A program made the translations under genes and the position numbers. From Deltaproteobacteria bacterium (GTDB lineage Bacteria; Desulfobacterota; DSM-4660; Desulfatiglandales; Desulfatiglandaceae): 64,000 bases of DNA. Shown here in pieces: positions 47,899 through 58,890 of this stretch (position 1 is its first letter; every line of letters begins with the position of its first letter). The notes under the pieces were generated by a model. It saw nothing but the letters and a program-made list of their open reading frames with translations, was not told where the DNA came from and did no database searches. The DNA is taken from NCBI GenBank assembly GCA_019307945.1, contig JAFDIS010000007.1, forward strand, positions 30,176 to 94,175. Reading direction: 5' to 3'.

Positions 47899-48660
47899 AT
47901 GGACCCTTTACCCTTCATCTTTTCCATCCCCCACGGTTCGGGGCGGCTGCCCCCCGGGTCTCGGGGCCTGTACGCCCTGACCGATCAGGAGATCGCCGAT
48001 TCGGTAGACACGGGAACTCTGGAGATCTTCGGCGAACTGCGGGTCCTGGGCAAGGTCCAGGCAGAATGGAGCCGCCTGGTGGTGGACCTTAACCGTTCGC
48101 CCCGGGACCGTAGCCCCAAAGGCGTGGTGGCGCTGGTGGATTACCAGGGAAGGCGAATCTATCTGCCGGAAAAAGAGCCTGCCGGTGCGCTGTTGCGGGA
48201 GCGGCTGCGTACCTACTACCTGCCTTACCACAGGAGGCTGAACGCCCTGTTGGCCGCCCCGGGCGTCTTGGGTCTTTTTGACTGCCATTCCCTGAACGGC
48301 GTGGGGCCGATCGAGGCACCCGACGCGGGCCGGAGACGAAGGGATATCAATCTGGGCAACCGGGCCTTATCGGAGAGGGGGGCCGGAACCTGCCCGGCCC
48401 GAACCCTCGCGGCCCTTGCCCGATCCTTTGAGGAACAAGGTTTTTCGGTTTCCCTGAATGATCCCTATGAAGGGGGGTTCATCACGGCCCGCTACGGGAG
48501 ACTTCTCAGAAGGGCGGGTCGGTTTGCAGTCCAGATCGAGATCAACCAGGATCTCTACGTCAGCGGCCGCGGCGGCCTCACCGACGAGGAGCGGGTGATT
48601 CGCACGCGGAAACGCGTGGAACTGGCCCTGCGGCGCTTTTCGCAGTGGTGCGTTCGTTGA
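47899..48660 (+). CDS. N-formylglutamate amidohydrolase (FGase)-family Zn hydrolase
   Basis: The protein has 253 residues from the ATG at 47899; upstream frame to 47785 is shadow of the preceding gene. Family motifs are FSIPHGSGRLP near the N-terminus, VVDLNRSPRDRSPKG, LFDCHSLNGVG (Zn-binding region) and INQDLYVSGRGG. The family removes formyl or acyl groups from amino-acid amides or acts as carboxypeptidase-like amidohydrolase. No other histidine-degradation gene is nearby, so HutG function is unlikely; it may trim or deprotect the cluster product. It is last in the operon and converges on the gene at 48673 with a 12-base gap. Confidence 0.84.
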   Translation: MDPLPFIFSIPHGSGRLPPGSRGLYALTDQEIADSVDTGTLEIFGELRVLGKVQAEWSRLVVDLNRSPRDRSPKGVVALVDYQGRRIYLPEKEPAGALLRERLRTYYLPYHRRLNALLAAPGVLGLFDCHSLNGVGPIEAPDAGRRRRDINLGNRALSERGAGTCPARTLAALARSFEEQGFSVSLNDPYEGGFITARYGRLLRRAGRFAVQIEINQDLYVSGRGGLTDEERVIRTRKRVELALRRFSQWCVR

Positions 48661-48672
48661 GCATCGTATGCA

Positions 48673-49554
48673 TCAGCGTCGCCGGCGATAGTAGCGGTCC
48701 ATTTCATCCAGCTTGCGCATATACTCTTCGTGGTAGCGAAAATCCGTGTAGCGACTTATCTCTTCCATTAGGGGCAGTATGAATGGCCGCACGTCGATTC
48801 CCAGGGCGTTGCGCCCGGTCTTGTCCGCCTCGTGAATCAGGCACAGGGCATAGTAGGAAACCAGGAGCCTGACGGGGACCGCGCGTCGGAAGAGATAGGC
48901 CCTGCCCCCCACTGTATTTAGAAAAAACCCCGCGTATCTGTAAGCCGTCTCCTGAGACAGCCTGGGAAAGGCGCGAGGGGGACAGCGGCTGCCCAGGGTT
49001 TGCCAGTCGAAAAACATGCGCAGGATGACCTCCAGGTTGTCCTCCTCTTGCCGCAGGATTTCCGCACCCAGCCGAAGGGTCTCTCGGTCCAGGGCACGGT
49101 ATAGGTGAAAGACGTTGGCCGATAGAATCGCCGGGGAGAGCCCTTCGCCCGCAGGGACCGGAGGGTGTGCCTCCAGGCGGTGCAGCGTCCGGATGAAATA
49201 GGCGAGAGGTTTTCGGGGGAGGTCCAGCCGAGCTATATAGTCGGCCTGTTCAAGGTATTGGAAGAATTCCCGCAAAGCGTTGTTTATGCGGACACAGGGA
49301 TCCGTTTCCTCGGAATCCGTTGCCCAGGGGATCCGCGCTTCCACCCTGGGAGATCGACCGGGTTCCGGTGTGGGTGTGGGCGGGGATTGAGGGGAGAGGG
49401 CTTGGGCGGCTTTCGGTGGAAGGGTGCCCTGCCCCGCTTGCCGGGGAGCCTCTTCCCGGCGCCACTCCGACCAGAAAAAATACCCCATGAGGGCTGCGAG
49501 GAGCAGGAAAAGAGCCAGCCACAACCAGATTCGAGATCCCGTTTTTTTCCTCAT
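48673..49554 (-). CDS. Hypothetical membrane-anchored protein
   Basis: No family was recognised. The 293 residues have a basic N-terminus (MRKKTGSR), one hydrophobic anchor (about 9-28) and a Pro-rich linker (about 38-70). The rest is an alpha-helical soluble domain rich in Arg, Tyr and Leu that ends YYRRRR, with two cysteines about 120 residues apart. It should face the periplasm if the anchor inserts N-in. It lies 44 bases after the fumarate hydratase beta gene on the same strand, so it may be co-transcribed; no functional link is evident. Confidence 0.7.
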   Translation of the reverse strand: MRKKTGSRIWLWLALFLLLAALMGYFFWSEWRREEAPRQAGQGTLPPKAAQALSPQSPPTPTPEPGRSPRVEARIPWATDSEETDPCVRINNALREFFQYLEQADYIARLDLPRKPLAYFIRTLHRLEAHPPVPAGEGLSPAILSANVFHLYRALDRETLRLGAEILRQEEDNLEVILRMFFDWQTLGSRCPPRAFPRLSQETAYRYAGFFLNTVGGRAYLFRRAVPVRLLVSYYALCLIHEADKTGRNALGIDVRPFILPLMEEISRYTDFRYHEEYMRKLDEMDRYYRRRR

Positions 49555-49598
49555 GCTCGACTCCTGTCAAACCTCTTGTCCGTGTTGGGCCCGGAGGC

Positions 49599-50156
49599 TC
49601 ACCGTATCCGATAGGCCTCTCGTCCCATGACATAGAGGTCGTTTCCGTGCACGTCGTTGACCACCACGGCGGGTAGGCCTTCGACCCGGAGGCATCTTAT
49701 GGCCTCGGGTCCCAGGTCCTCGTAGGCCACGACCTCGGCCTCTCTAACGGCCCGGGATATGAGTGCCCCCGCTCCGCCGATAGCGGCCATGTACACGGCC
49801 TTATACCTGCGGATGGCGGCCTTGACCTCCTCCGACCGTTTTCCCTTGCCGATCATTCCCTTTAGACCCAGCTCCAGGAGCTTCGGGGTATAGGCATCCA
49901 TCCGATAGCTCGTGGTGGGCCCGGCGGCGCCGATCACGCGGCCGGGGGCGGCCGGGGACGGTCCCACGTAATAGATCACCTGCCCCTCCAGCGGGATGGG
50001 CAGCGGCTCGCCCTTTTCGATCAGTTCGAAGAGACGACGGTGGGCCGCGTCCCTGCCCGTATAAATGCGGCCGGTGATCGTGACCCTGTCCCCGGCCTTG
50101 AGTTCCGTGACCTGTTCCGCGGTCAGGGGCGTTGCCAGGTCGATCACCCGTTCCAT
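49599..50156 (-). CDS. Class I (Fe-S) fumarate hydratase, beta subunit
   Basis: This is the C-terminal swivelling domain of the oxygen-sensitive two-subunit fumarase, 185 residues. The ATG at 50156 follows AGAGGAGGAAAG. Family segments are ITGRIYTGRDAAHRR, VIYYVGPSPAAPGRVIGAAGPTTSYRMD and MIGKGKR, and the end GPEAIRCLRVEGLPAVVVNDVHGND is typical. It pairs with the alpha subunit encoded 28 bases upstream and makes malate from fumarate. L(+)-tartrate dehydratase TtdB is the main alternative. Confidence 0.9.
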   Translation of the reverse strand: MERVIDLATPLTAEQVTELKAGDRVTITGRIYTGRDAAHRRLFELIEKGEPLPIPLEGQVIYYVGPSPAAPGRVIGAAGPTTSYRMDAYTPKLLELGLKGMIGKGKRSEEVKAAIRRYKAVYMAAIGGAGALISRAVREAEVVAYEDLGPEAIRCLRVEGLPAVVVNDVHGNDLYVMGREAYRIR

Positions 50157-50184
50157 GCTTTCCTCCTCTGCTTTGAGGGATGAC

Positions 50185-51024
50185 TCACAGTTCGATCTCC
50201 ACGTGCCGGTTGGCATGACACTGCAGGTTGATGGCCACCGGCAGGCTTGCGATGTGACACGGCATCATCAAAATATGGGCCGCAAGGCTCGTCACGCGAC
50301 CCCCCAGCCCCTGAGGTCCTACGCCGCTGGCGTTTACTTCTTCCAGGATTTCCTGTTCCTTCCTCGCGATATCGGGGTCAGGGTGAGGCATGCCGGCGGG
50401 TCGCAGGAGGGCCTTCTTGGCAAGCAGGGCGCAGCCTTCGAAGTTGCCGCCGATCCCGATTCCCAGGATCGTGGGGGGGCAGGGGTTGGGTCCCGCTTCC
50501 ACCACGGTCTCGACGATCCGCTTCTTGATGCCCTGCCATCCGGCCGAAGGGGGAAGCATGAAAAGGCGACTCATGTTCTCGCTGCCGCCCCCTTTAGGGA
50601 CAACCCAGATCTTGAGACGATCCCCGGGCACAATCTCGGTGTGTATGATCACGGGGGTGTTGTCGCCGGTATTGGCCCGGGTGAAGGGATGGCAAACGGA
50701 TTTGCGGAGATAGGCCTCTTCGTACCCCAATCGAATGCCTTCTTCGAGGGCGGCGTTGAACTCCCCCCCTTCCAGGAGAACCTCCTGACCCAGTTCCACG
50801 AAGAGCACGGCCAATCCCGTGTCCTGGCACATGGGGATCCGTTCAGTCCTGGCGATCTCCGCGTTTTCCAGGAGCCGTTCCAGGATTTCTTTGCCCACGG
50901 CGGATTCCTCGCGTTCGCGGGCCGCTTCGAGGGCCTTCACCGTGTCGGCTCCCAATTCGAAATTGGCTCGGGCGGCGGCCTCCCGAACCGCCTCCCGCAC
51001 GCGGTCAACCATAATCCGGCGCAT
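50185..51024 (-). CDS. Class I (Fe-S) fumarate hydratase, alpha subunit
   Basis: The catalytic subunit has 279 residues from the ATG at 51024, after GGAGGA. Cluster cysteines are expected in MCQDTGLAVLF, GNFEGCALLAKK and INLQCHANRHVE, all present. SVCHPFTRANTGDNTPVIIH is another highly conserved segment. With the beta subunit it holds a labile [4Fe-4S] cluster and hydrates fumarate in the TCA or succinate-oxidation route. The gene starts a minus operon and is divergent from surE. Confidence 0.92.
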   Translation of the reverse strand: MRRIMVDRVREAVREAAARANFELGADTVKALEAAREREESAVGKEILERLLENAEIARTERIPMCQDTGLAVLFVELGQEVLLEGGEFNAALEEGIRLGYEEAYLRKSVCHPFTRANTGDNTPVIIHTEIVPGDRLKIWVVPKGGGSENMSRLFMLPPSAGWQGIKKRIVETVVEAGPNPCPPTILGIGIGGNFEGCALLAKKALLRPAGMPHPDPDIARKEQEILEEVNASGVGPQGLGGRVTSLAAHILMMPCHIASLPVAINLQCHANRHVEIEL

Positions 51025-51090
51025 CTTATCCTCCACAAGGGATTTGACTTTTCGGGGGCCTGACAGTAGAAATGGTCGCTGGAAATCCCC

Positions 51091-51126
51091 TTGCCGGGGT
51101 CCTGCGCCGCCCCCGATTCCCGGCAA
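51091..51126. promoter_or_regulatory. Inverted repeat in the fumarase/surE divergent region
   Basis: TTGCCGGG (51091-51098) and CCCGGCAA (51119-51126) are perfect eight-base arms separated by 20 GC-rich bases. This could be an operator or leader hairpin; no clear promoter could be placed around it. Confidence 0.35.
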
Positions 51127-51212
51127 CTATACAAAAGAACCCCCGTGGACGCAACGAAAACTCAGGGGGGAAGGGTTCCGGCAATCCAAATAACACAAGG
51201 AGCGTACATCTC

Positions 51213-52004
51213 ATGACCCCGAGGGTCCTGCTCACGAACGACGACGGTATTTACGCGCCGGGGCTCGAAGCCCTTCACGAGGCCCTGGCATCCAAGTACG
51301 ATGTGCGCATCGTGGCGCCTGAAACGGAGATGAGCGCCGTGGGCCACGCCATCACCCTGGCCTCTCCCCTGAGAGTGCGCGAGGTCAGAAAAGAAGGGCG
51401 ATTGTTCGGATACGCCTTGAGCGGAACCCCGGCGGACTGCGTGAAGATCGCCCTGCAGGAACTATTCAAGAAGGATCCCCCTCACGTGATATTGTCCGGC
51501 ATCAATCTGGGGGCCAATGTGGGGGTCAATGTCCTGTATTCGGGTACCGTTTCGGCGGCCACCGAGGGGGCCTTCCTGGGGGTGCCCTCGGCGGCCGTGT
51601 CCCTGGACACGAGGAAAGACCCTGATTTCCGGTTCGCGGCCCATTTCTGCAGCGAACTGGTGCGGGTCCTCAGGGAGCACCCTCCGCGGGCGGGCACCGC
51701 GTGGAACGTGAACATCCCGGCCGTGGGCCCCTCCCTGATCCGGGGAATCCGGTTCACCCGTCAGGGGACTCATCGGTTCGTGGAGCGCTTCGAGCGCAGA
51801 ATCGACCCCCGGGGGAACGTCTATTATTGGCTGGCGGGCGAAAAGCCTGTGGAAAACGGAGACCAGGACGCCGATGCTGCGGTGCTTCGGGCGAACATGA
51901 TTTCCATTACGCCTATCCAGTATGACCTGACCTGCGAGGAGGAAGTGGCTCGCCTCCGGGCGGCACCCCAGGAGATTCGCTTGCCATACCTTGACAGCGA
52001 GTGA
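51213..52004 (+). CDS. surE: 5'/3'-nucleotidase SurE
   Basis: SurE is a metal-dependent phosphatase acting on nucleoside monophosphates. The ATG at 51213 has AAGGAG upstream and gives 263 residues. Metal-site motif LLTNDDGIYAPG is at the N-terminus; SGTPADCVKIAL and SGINLGANVGVNVLYSGTV are conserved active-site segments. Upstream frame to 51072 is non-homologous. It is a single gene ending in a strong bidirectional terminator. Confidence 0.95.
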   Translation: MTPRVLLTNDDGIYAPGLEALHEALASKYDVRIVAPETEMSAVGHAITLASPLRVREVRKEGRLFGYALSGTPADCVKIALQELFKKDPPHVILSGINLGANVGVNVLYSGTVSAATEGAFLGVPSAAVSLDTRKDPDFRFAAHFCSELVRVLREHPPRAGTAWNVNIPAVGPSLIRGIRFTRQGTHRFVERFERRIDPRGNVYYWLAGEKPVENGDQDADAAVLRANMISITPIQYDLTCEEEVARLRAAPQEIRLPYLDSE

Positions 52005-52081
52005 ATCCCGGGGATGGGATTCGGTGAACATTCCGACGTCTGGTGTGAGATGTTACGGCCGCTCACGCCGAGACCCGCGCG

Positions 52082-52112
52082 GGAAAGGCCCGGGGTTACC
52101 CCGGGCCTTTCC
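52082..52112. terminator. Bidirectional terminator between surE and atoE
   Basis: GGAAAGGCCCGGGG (52082-52095) and CCCCGGGCCTTTCC (52099-52112) form a perfect 14-pair stem with a three-base TTA loop. It lies between two converging genes. Confidence 0.85.
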
Positions 52113-52154
52113 TCTTACGATCGTATGCGCGCGCCGTTACTTATCCCCCTCAGA

Positions 52155-53549
52155 TCAGAAAAGCGGCCAGAGGATGAAGGCTGCCGAGGTGATGATGAAG
52201 TAGACGAAGAAGACCAGGAGGAGCCAGCCCATGATCTCCCGGAATTCCAGCTTTGCCACGGCGAGCATGGCGATGGCCCAGAATGGCTGGATCATATCGG
52301 TCATCATATCACCCCAGGCATAGGCCACTACGGTCTGATGCGCCGCTACGCCCAATTGTTTGGCAGCGGGGAGCAGGTAGGGGGCGGTTACAGCCCACTC
52401 GGAGCCCCCGGACGGGATCAGGTAATTGAGCAGGCCCGCGTACCAGTAAGTGACCAGGAGAAAGGTGCCGCCGCTGCACACGGCCACAAAGGCCTTGGTG
52501 AAGACCGTGGCAAGGGCCGTGTATTTGAACAGCCCGAAGATGCCCGCGTAAAAGGGGAACTGGATCACGATTCCCCACACGGCCTTCCCGGCGTCTTCGG
52601 TGGCCTTGAGAAAGCTCCAGGGTCTCCAGTGAAAAAGGATCCCCAGCATCAAGAAAAAGAGATTGATGTTGTTGAGGTTGATGAGCTTGGCAAAGCCCAC
52701 CTCGCTCCATTTCCAGCCCAGCCAGAAGAACCCTCCCACCGCGATGATCAGATTCCAGCCCCACCACCAGTTGGCCCAGGAGGAAAAACTGTCGTGTTTT
52801 TCAGGTCTGGGAGGCGACTCATAGAGCTTGAGCTTTTCCATCAGCTCGGGGGAAACCTTGAAGGTGTTTTCTTCAGAAGGATGCATGAGGGACATGAGGA
52901 TGGTGATCACCACGAGGACGATAACCAGCAGGATCAGGTTGAATGGGGAGAAGAGAGTCTGGGTGGTGGAGATGGTATTGGCGAGATAGCCCCCTTTGAT
53001 CAAGAAGTTGTCCGGGGTGTTCACCAGCAAGGGTGCGCTGGCTGAAAGTCCCGCATGCCAGGTGCATCCCAATCCCAGGTAGGCCGAGGCCACAAGGAGC
53101 CTGTAGTCCACCTTGGGATTGTTCCTCACGATGTAAAGGGCGAGCATGGCGCTTCCGATCAGGCTCAGGCCCCAGTTGACCCAGGCGATCAACATGGAAA
53201 AGAGTGCCATGATCATGATGGCCTGCCAGGGCTTTTCCTTGTCGGCCCAACCCGAAATTCCGTTGAGAAGCCGTCCCACCGGGGGTGAACAGGCCAAAAT
53301 GTAGCCGGTCATCATGATCAGGCACATCTGCATGCCGAACTTGAGCAGTATCCAGAATCCCTTGCCCCAGGCCTGAACGGCTTTGGCCGGCCCCACGTCC
53401 CCCCATAACAGGGCCATGATAAAGGTGATGATGCTGAGGATCCAAACTATTACGAGGGCGTCGGGAATCCATCGTTCGGTCCAATGGGTGAGTCCCCCGC
53501 CCCAGGCCTTTAAAAAGTCCAGTCCAGATCTTTCTCGACTCTCGGCCAT
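52155..53549 (-). CDS. atoE: Short-chain fatty acid transporter, AtoE family
   Basis: This inner-membrane carrier of short-chain fatty acids such as acetoacetate or butyrate has 464 residues, the family length, and about 12 TM segments. Family-like segments include KFGMQMCLIMMTGYILA, WVNWGLSLIGSA, the GGTFLLVTYWYAGLLNYLIPSGGSEWAVTAPYLLPAA region (read in parts) and WGDMMTDMIQPFWAI. The start is preceded by AAAGGAGGA. Fatty acid uptake fits an organism that oxidises acids through acetyl-CoA and CODH/ACS. Transcription probably starts at the promoter 53789-53817, giving a leader of about 230 bases with an internal terminator. Confidence 0.9.
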   Translation of the reverse strand: MAESRERSGLDFLKAWGGGLTHWTERWIPDALVIVWILSIITFIMALLWGDVGPAKAVQAWGKGFWILLKFGMQMCLIMMTGYILACSPPVGRLLNGISGWADKEKPWQAIMIMALFSMLIAWVNWGLSLIGSAMLALYIVRNNPKVDYRLLVASAYLGLGCTWHAGLSASAPLLVNTPDNFLIKGGYLANTISTTQTLFSPFNLILLVIVLVVITILMSLMHPSEENTFKVSPELMEKLKLYESPPRPEKHDSFSSWANWWWGWNLIIAVGGFFWLGWKWSEVGFAKLINLNNINLFFLMLGILFHWRPWSFLKATEDAGKAVWGIVIQFPFYAGIFGLFKYTALATVFTKAFVAVCSGGTFLLVTYWYAGLLNYLIPSGGSEWAVTAPYLLPAAKQLGVAAHQTVVAYAWGDMMTDMIQPFWAIAMLAVAKLEFREIMGWLLLVFFVYFIITSAAFILWPLF

Positions 53550-53634
53550 GGCGAAATCCTCCTTTGGTGGATTGTTTTCACATCCTCAAGGACCTCTCGT
53601 CTTTGCGGTACCGGTCTTTGTTTGTCCTTCGCTA

Positions 53635-53715
53635 TCACCCCCTCCCCGGAAACGAAAAAGCCCCTCCAGCGGCGGGGGCCGCGAGCGGGGCTTCCTTGAC
53701 CAGGATCGTTTTCAC
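53635..53715 (-). CDS. Possible 26-codon leader peptide upstream of atoE
   Basis: A GTG at 53715 opens 26 codons (beginning VKTILVKEAP, rich in Ala, Gly and Pro) that run through the terminator hairpin 53655-53693 and end at a TGA (53635-53637). It has only a weak GAGG ribosome site. Overlap of a short frame with an intrinsic terminator is the classic attenuator geometry, but the frame has no run of one amino acid codon. Chance is a real alternative. Confidence 0.22.
   Translation of the reverse strand: MKTILVKEAPLAAPAAGGAFSFPGRG
53655..53693 (-). terminator. Intrinsic terminator/attenuator in the atoE leader
   Basis: AAGCCCC and GGGGCTT (53693-53687 and 53664-53658 on the minus strand) enclose a second stem GCGGC/GCCGC, followed by TTTTT. 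It is downstream of the promoter 53789-53817 and about 105 bases before atoE, so atoE needs anti-termination or another promoter. The 332-base gap 53550-53881 holds only this, the promoter, the short frame and the terminator at 53818-53835. Confidence 0.7.
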
Positions 53716-53788
53716 GACAATGCCTCGGATCTTTAACTTACATCACCTGGGCAAAACGAACTCCTTCCTTTCTCTGTAAATCGGCCGG

Positions 53789-53817
53789 AATATAGCTTGC
53801 GTTCTCTTTCTTGTCAA
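53789..53817 (-). promoter_or_regulatory. Predicted sigma70 promoter of atoE
   Basis: On the minus strand TTGACA (53817-53812), a 17-base spacer and TATATT (53794-53789). The -35 is perfect and the -10 matches five of six. Confidence 0.65.
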
Positions 53818-53835
53818 TAAAAAAGCATTGCTTTT
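53818..53835 (-). terminator. Terminator of the pyruvate:ferredoxin oxidoreductase gene
   Basis: On the minus strand AAAAGC and GCTTTT form a six-pair stem with a three-base loop followed by TT and TATT. It lies about 50 bases after the stop codon and directly abuts the atoE -35 box. Confidence 0.55.
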
Positions 53836-53881
53836 GTCTGTTTGGTTTTCCCGACGACGACCCCTGTCCCCGGCGGACCGG

Positions 53882-57527
<3,646 letters not shown>

Positions 57528-57576
57528 GTTCTCAAGTAAATTCAATATGAAGGGCGAAAGAACACGTTCCGTGCCA

Positions 57577-57591
57577 CGGAATGGGAACCCA
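57577..57591 (-). terminator. Possible terminator of lepB
   Basis: TTCCGTG-C-CACGGAA is a perfect seven-pair stem 12 bases after the lepB stop. The following T-run is poor, and with a one-base loop the end pairs must open, so strength is uncertain. Confidence 0.35.
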
Positions 57592-57602
57592 CGGGGCGTC
57601 CC

Positions 57603-58223
57603 CTAATGGATCACGTGAAGAAACCGCTTCCAATGGGGCCATGACCAATATATGATGAAGGCCTTTCCCTTGACGGCAGAGAGCGGAACAAATCCCCAAA
57701 AACGGCTGTCATAGCTATGGTTACGGTTGTCGCCCATGACGAAGACGTGGCCCTCGGGCACCGTCACGGGTCCGAAATGGTCCTTGCGGGTATAGCCCGG
57801 CGCACTCCTCTGCCCGGGACCGTAGTAGCCGTATTTGTCGTCAAAAGGCTTGCCGTTGATGTAGATGGTTCGATCCACGATCTCGATCCGGTCTCCTGGA
57901 AGCCCGATCACGCGCTTTATGAAGTCCTTGCTCTTGTCGAGAGGATAAATGAACACCACCACATCCCCGTGGCGGGGGCTGCTCACCGGGATCAAGGTCT
58001 TTCGTATCCACGGAATCTTGACGCCGTAGATGAATTTGTTTACCAGGATGTGGTCACCCACCAGGAGGGTGGGCTCCATGGATCCTGACGGAATCTTGAA
58101 TGCCTGAACCACGAAGGTCCGGATGAAAAGCGCCAGGATAACGGCGATGACCGCGGCCTCGGCATATTCGCGAAGGACGCTCTTTTTCTTGAGAGTCGTA
58201 TCTTGAGCGGCTTTTTCCTTCAA
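57603..58223 (-). CDS. lepB: Signal peptidase I
   Basis: This membrane serine protease removes signal peptides from exported proteins. A TTG at 58223 with AGGAGG five bases upstream gives 206 residues; the longer frame to 58430 has no family-like sequence. There is one TM segment (about 20-40). The catalytic Ser is in IPSGSMEPTLLVGD, the Lys in FIKRVIGLPGDRIEI, and the conserved end is VMGDNRNHSYDSRFWGFVP. It is transcribed away from the pil genes. Confidence 0.92.
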   Translation of the reverse strand: MKEKAAQDTTLKKKSVLREYAEAAVIAVILALFIRTFVVQAFKIPSGSMEPTLLVGDHILVNKFIYGVKIPWIRKTLIPVSSPRHGDVVVFIYPLDKSKDFIKRVIGLPGDRIEIVDRTIYINGKPFDDKYGYYGPGQRSAPGYTRKDHFGPVTVPEGHVFVMGDNRNHSYDSRFWGFVPLSAVKGKAFIIYWSWPHWKRFLHVIH

Positions 58224-58674
58224 ACAAACCTCCTGCCATGGGTGGCCCGGACTCGGGCCGCCGGGGAAGACTTTTGCACAGGGATGTAATCCGAATGCAG
58301 AAGTTTGTAAAGCAAATTTTCCCAACTGTCGATAGATATGTGTTCCCGAAACGGGATTCCCCGACCACTCCTTCGTACGCAATGACCGCCGTGGCCGGGG
58401 CGCGGAGGCGAAGCCTGGCCTTTCTTCCAATGCCGGGGAAAGGAATGTTTTGTGGGCTCATCACCAGCTCGGGCTGCCGGAAATAGGGCGTTTGCCTTCC
58501 CCCGCATTCCCACAATATATGGGGTTTGGACCCCCCATTGTCTACCATATGTGTATAAATTATATAAAATTAAAACAAATTATAAAAATATAGTTGACAA
58601 ATGCCGCCATCTATGTATGATAGTGTCCGATACCCTCGAAAAATTTTGTGGTATTCCAGCACGTGGAGGGACCA
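58224..58674. other. Divergent lepB/HTH-pil intergenic region
   Basis: This 451-base gap contains no convincing gene. From about 58540 to 58600 it is almost purely A and T, adjoining the promoter at 58594-58621 and consistent with an UP element or a bent operator. A short hairpin ATGGGG/CCCCAT is at 58519-58538, and ATACC/GGTAT (58630-58634 and 58650-58654) may be a site for the small HTH regulator. Confidence 0.4.
58594..58621 (+). promoter_or_regulatory. Predicted sigma70 promoter of the HTH-pilMNOPQ operon
   Basis: TTGACA at 58594-58599, a 16-base spacer and TATGAT at 58616-58621. It is preceded by a long A/T tract. The leader to the regulator's TTG is about 47 bases. Confidence 0.62.
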
Positions 58675-58875
58675 TTGGGCAACAATGCGGTAAAGGAAAT
58701 CCGGGAAGAACTCCTCATGAGTAAGGCCGAACTGGCTCGGAAGGCGGGTGTGTCTCCCCTGACCATAGACAGGATTGAAAAAGGGATGAACTGTCGGATG
58801 GAGACCAAGAGAAAGATCATTCTTGCCCTCGGATATCAGCTTTCCGACAAGGAAAAAATTTTTCCAGAGGACTAG
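58675..58875 (+). CDS. Small XRE-type HTH regulator upstream of pilM
   Basis: The protein has 66 residues from a TTG at 58675, chosen because GGAGGG ends four bases before it; a GTG at 58648 is an alternative start. Nearly the whole protein is a Cro/C1-type HTH: VKEIREELLMSKAELARKAGVSPLTIDRIEKGMNCRMETKRKII (read in parts), then a Gly-Tyr-Gln turn and an acidic tail. It lies 15 bases before pilM and probably controls the pilus assembly operon or itself. Confidence 0.82.
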   Translation: MGNNAVKEIREELLMSKAELARKAGVSPLTIDRIEKGMNCRMETKRKIILALGYQLSDKEKIFPED

Positions 58876-58890
58876 GTTAATATTCGGAAA

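Larger units (their letters stand above)
34510..48660. other. Putative ATP-grasp/asparagine-synthetase biosynthetic gene cluster with dedicated Opp transporter
   Basis: Twelve genes in two divergent units share overlapping or near-abutting ends. The minus unit has a GNAT and an AsnB-like ligase. The plus unit has a radical SAM enzyme, two ATP-grasp ligases, binding protein plus OppBCDF, a third ATP-grasp protein and an N-formylglutamate-amidohydrolase-family protein. Four ATP-dependent amide or peptide ligases, one acyltransferase, one radical modifier, one amidohydrolase and a peptide-type ABC transporter point to synthesis and transport of a small amide-linked metabolite. The product cannot be named from sequence. 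No precursor peptide, NRPS or PKS gene was found. Confidence 0.7.
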
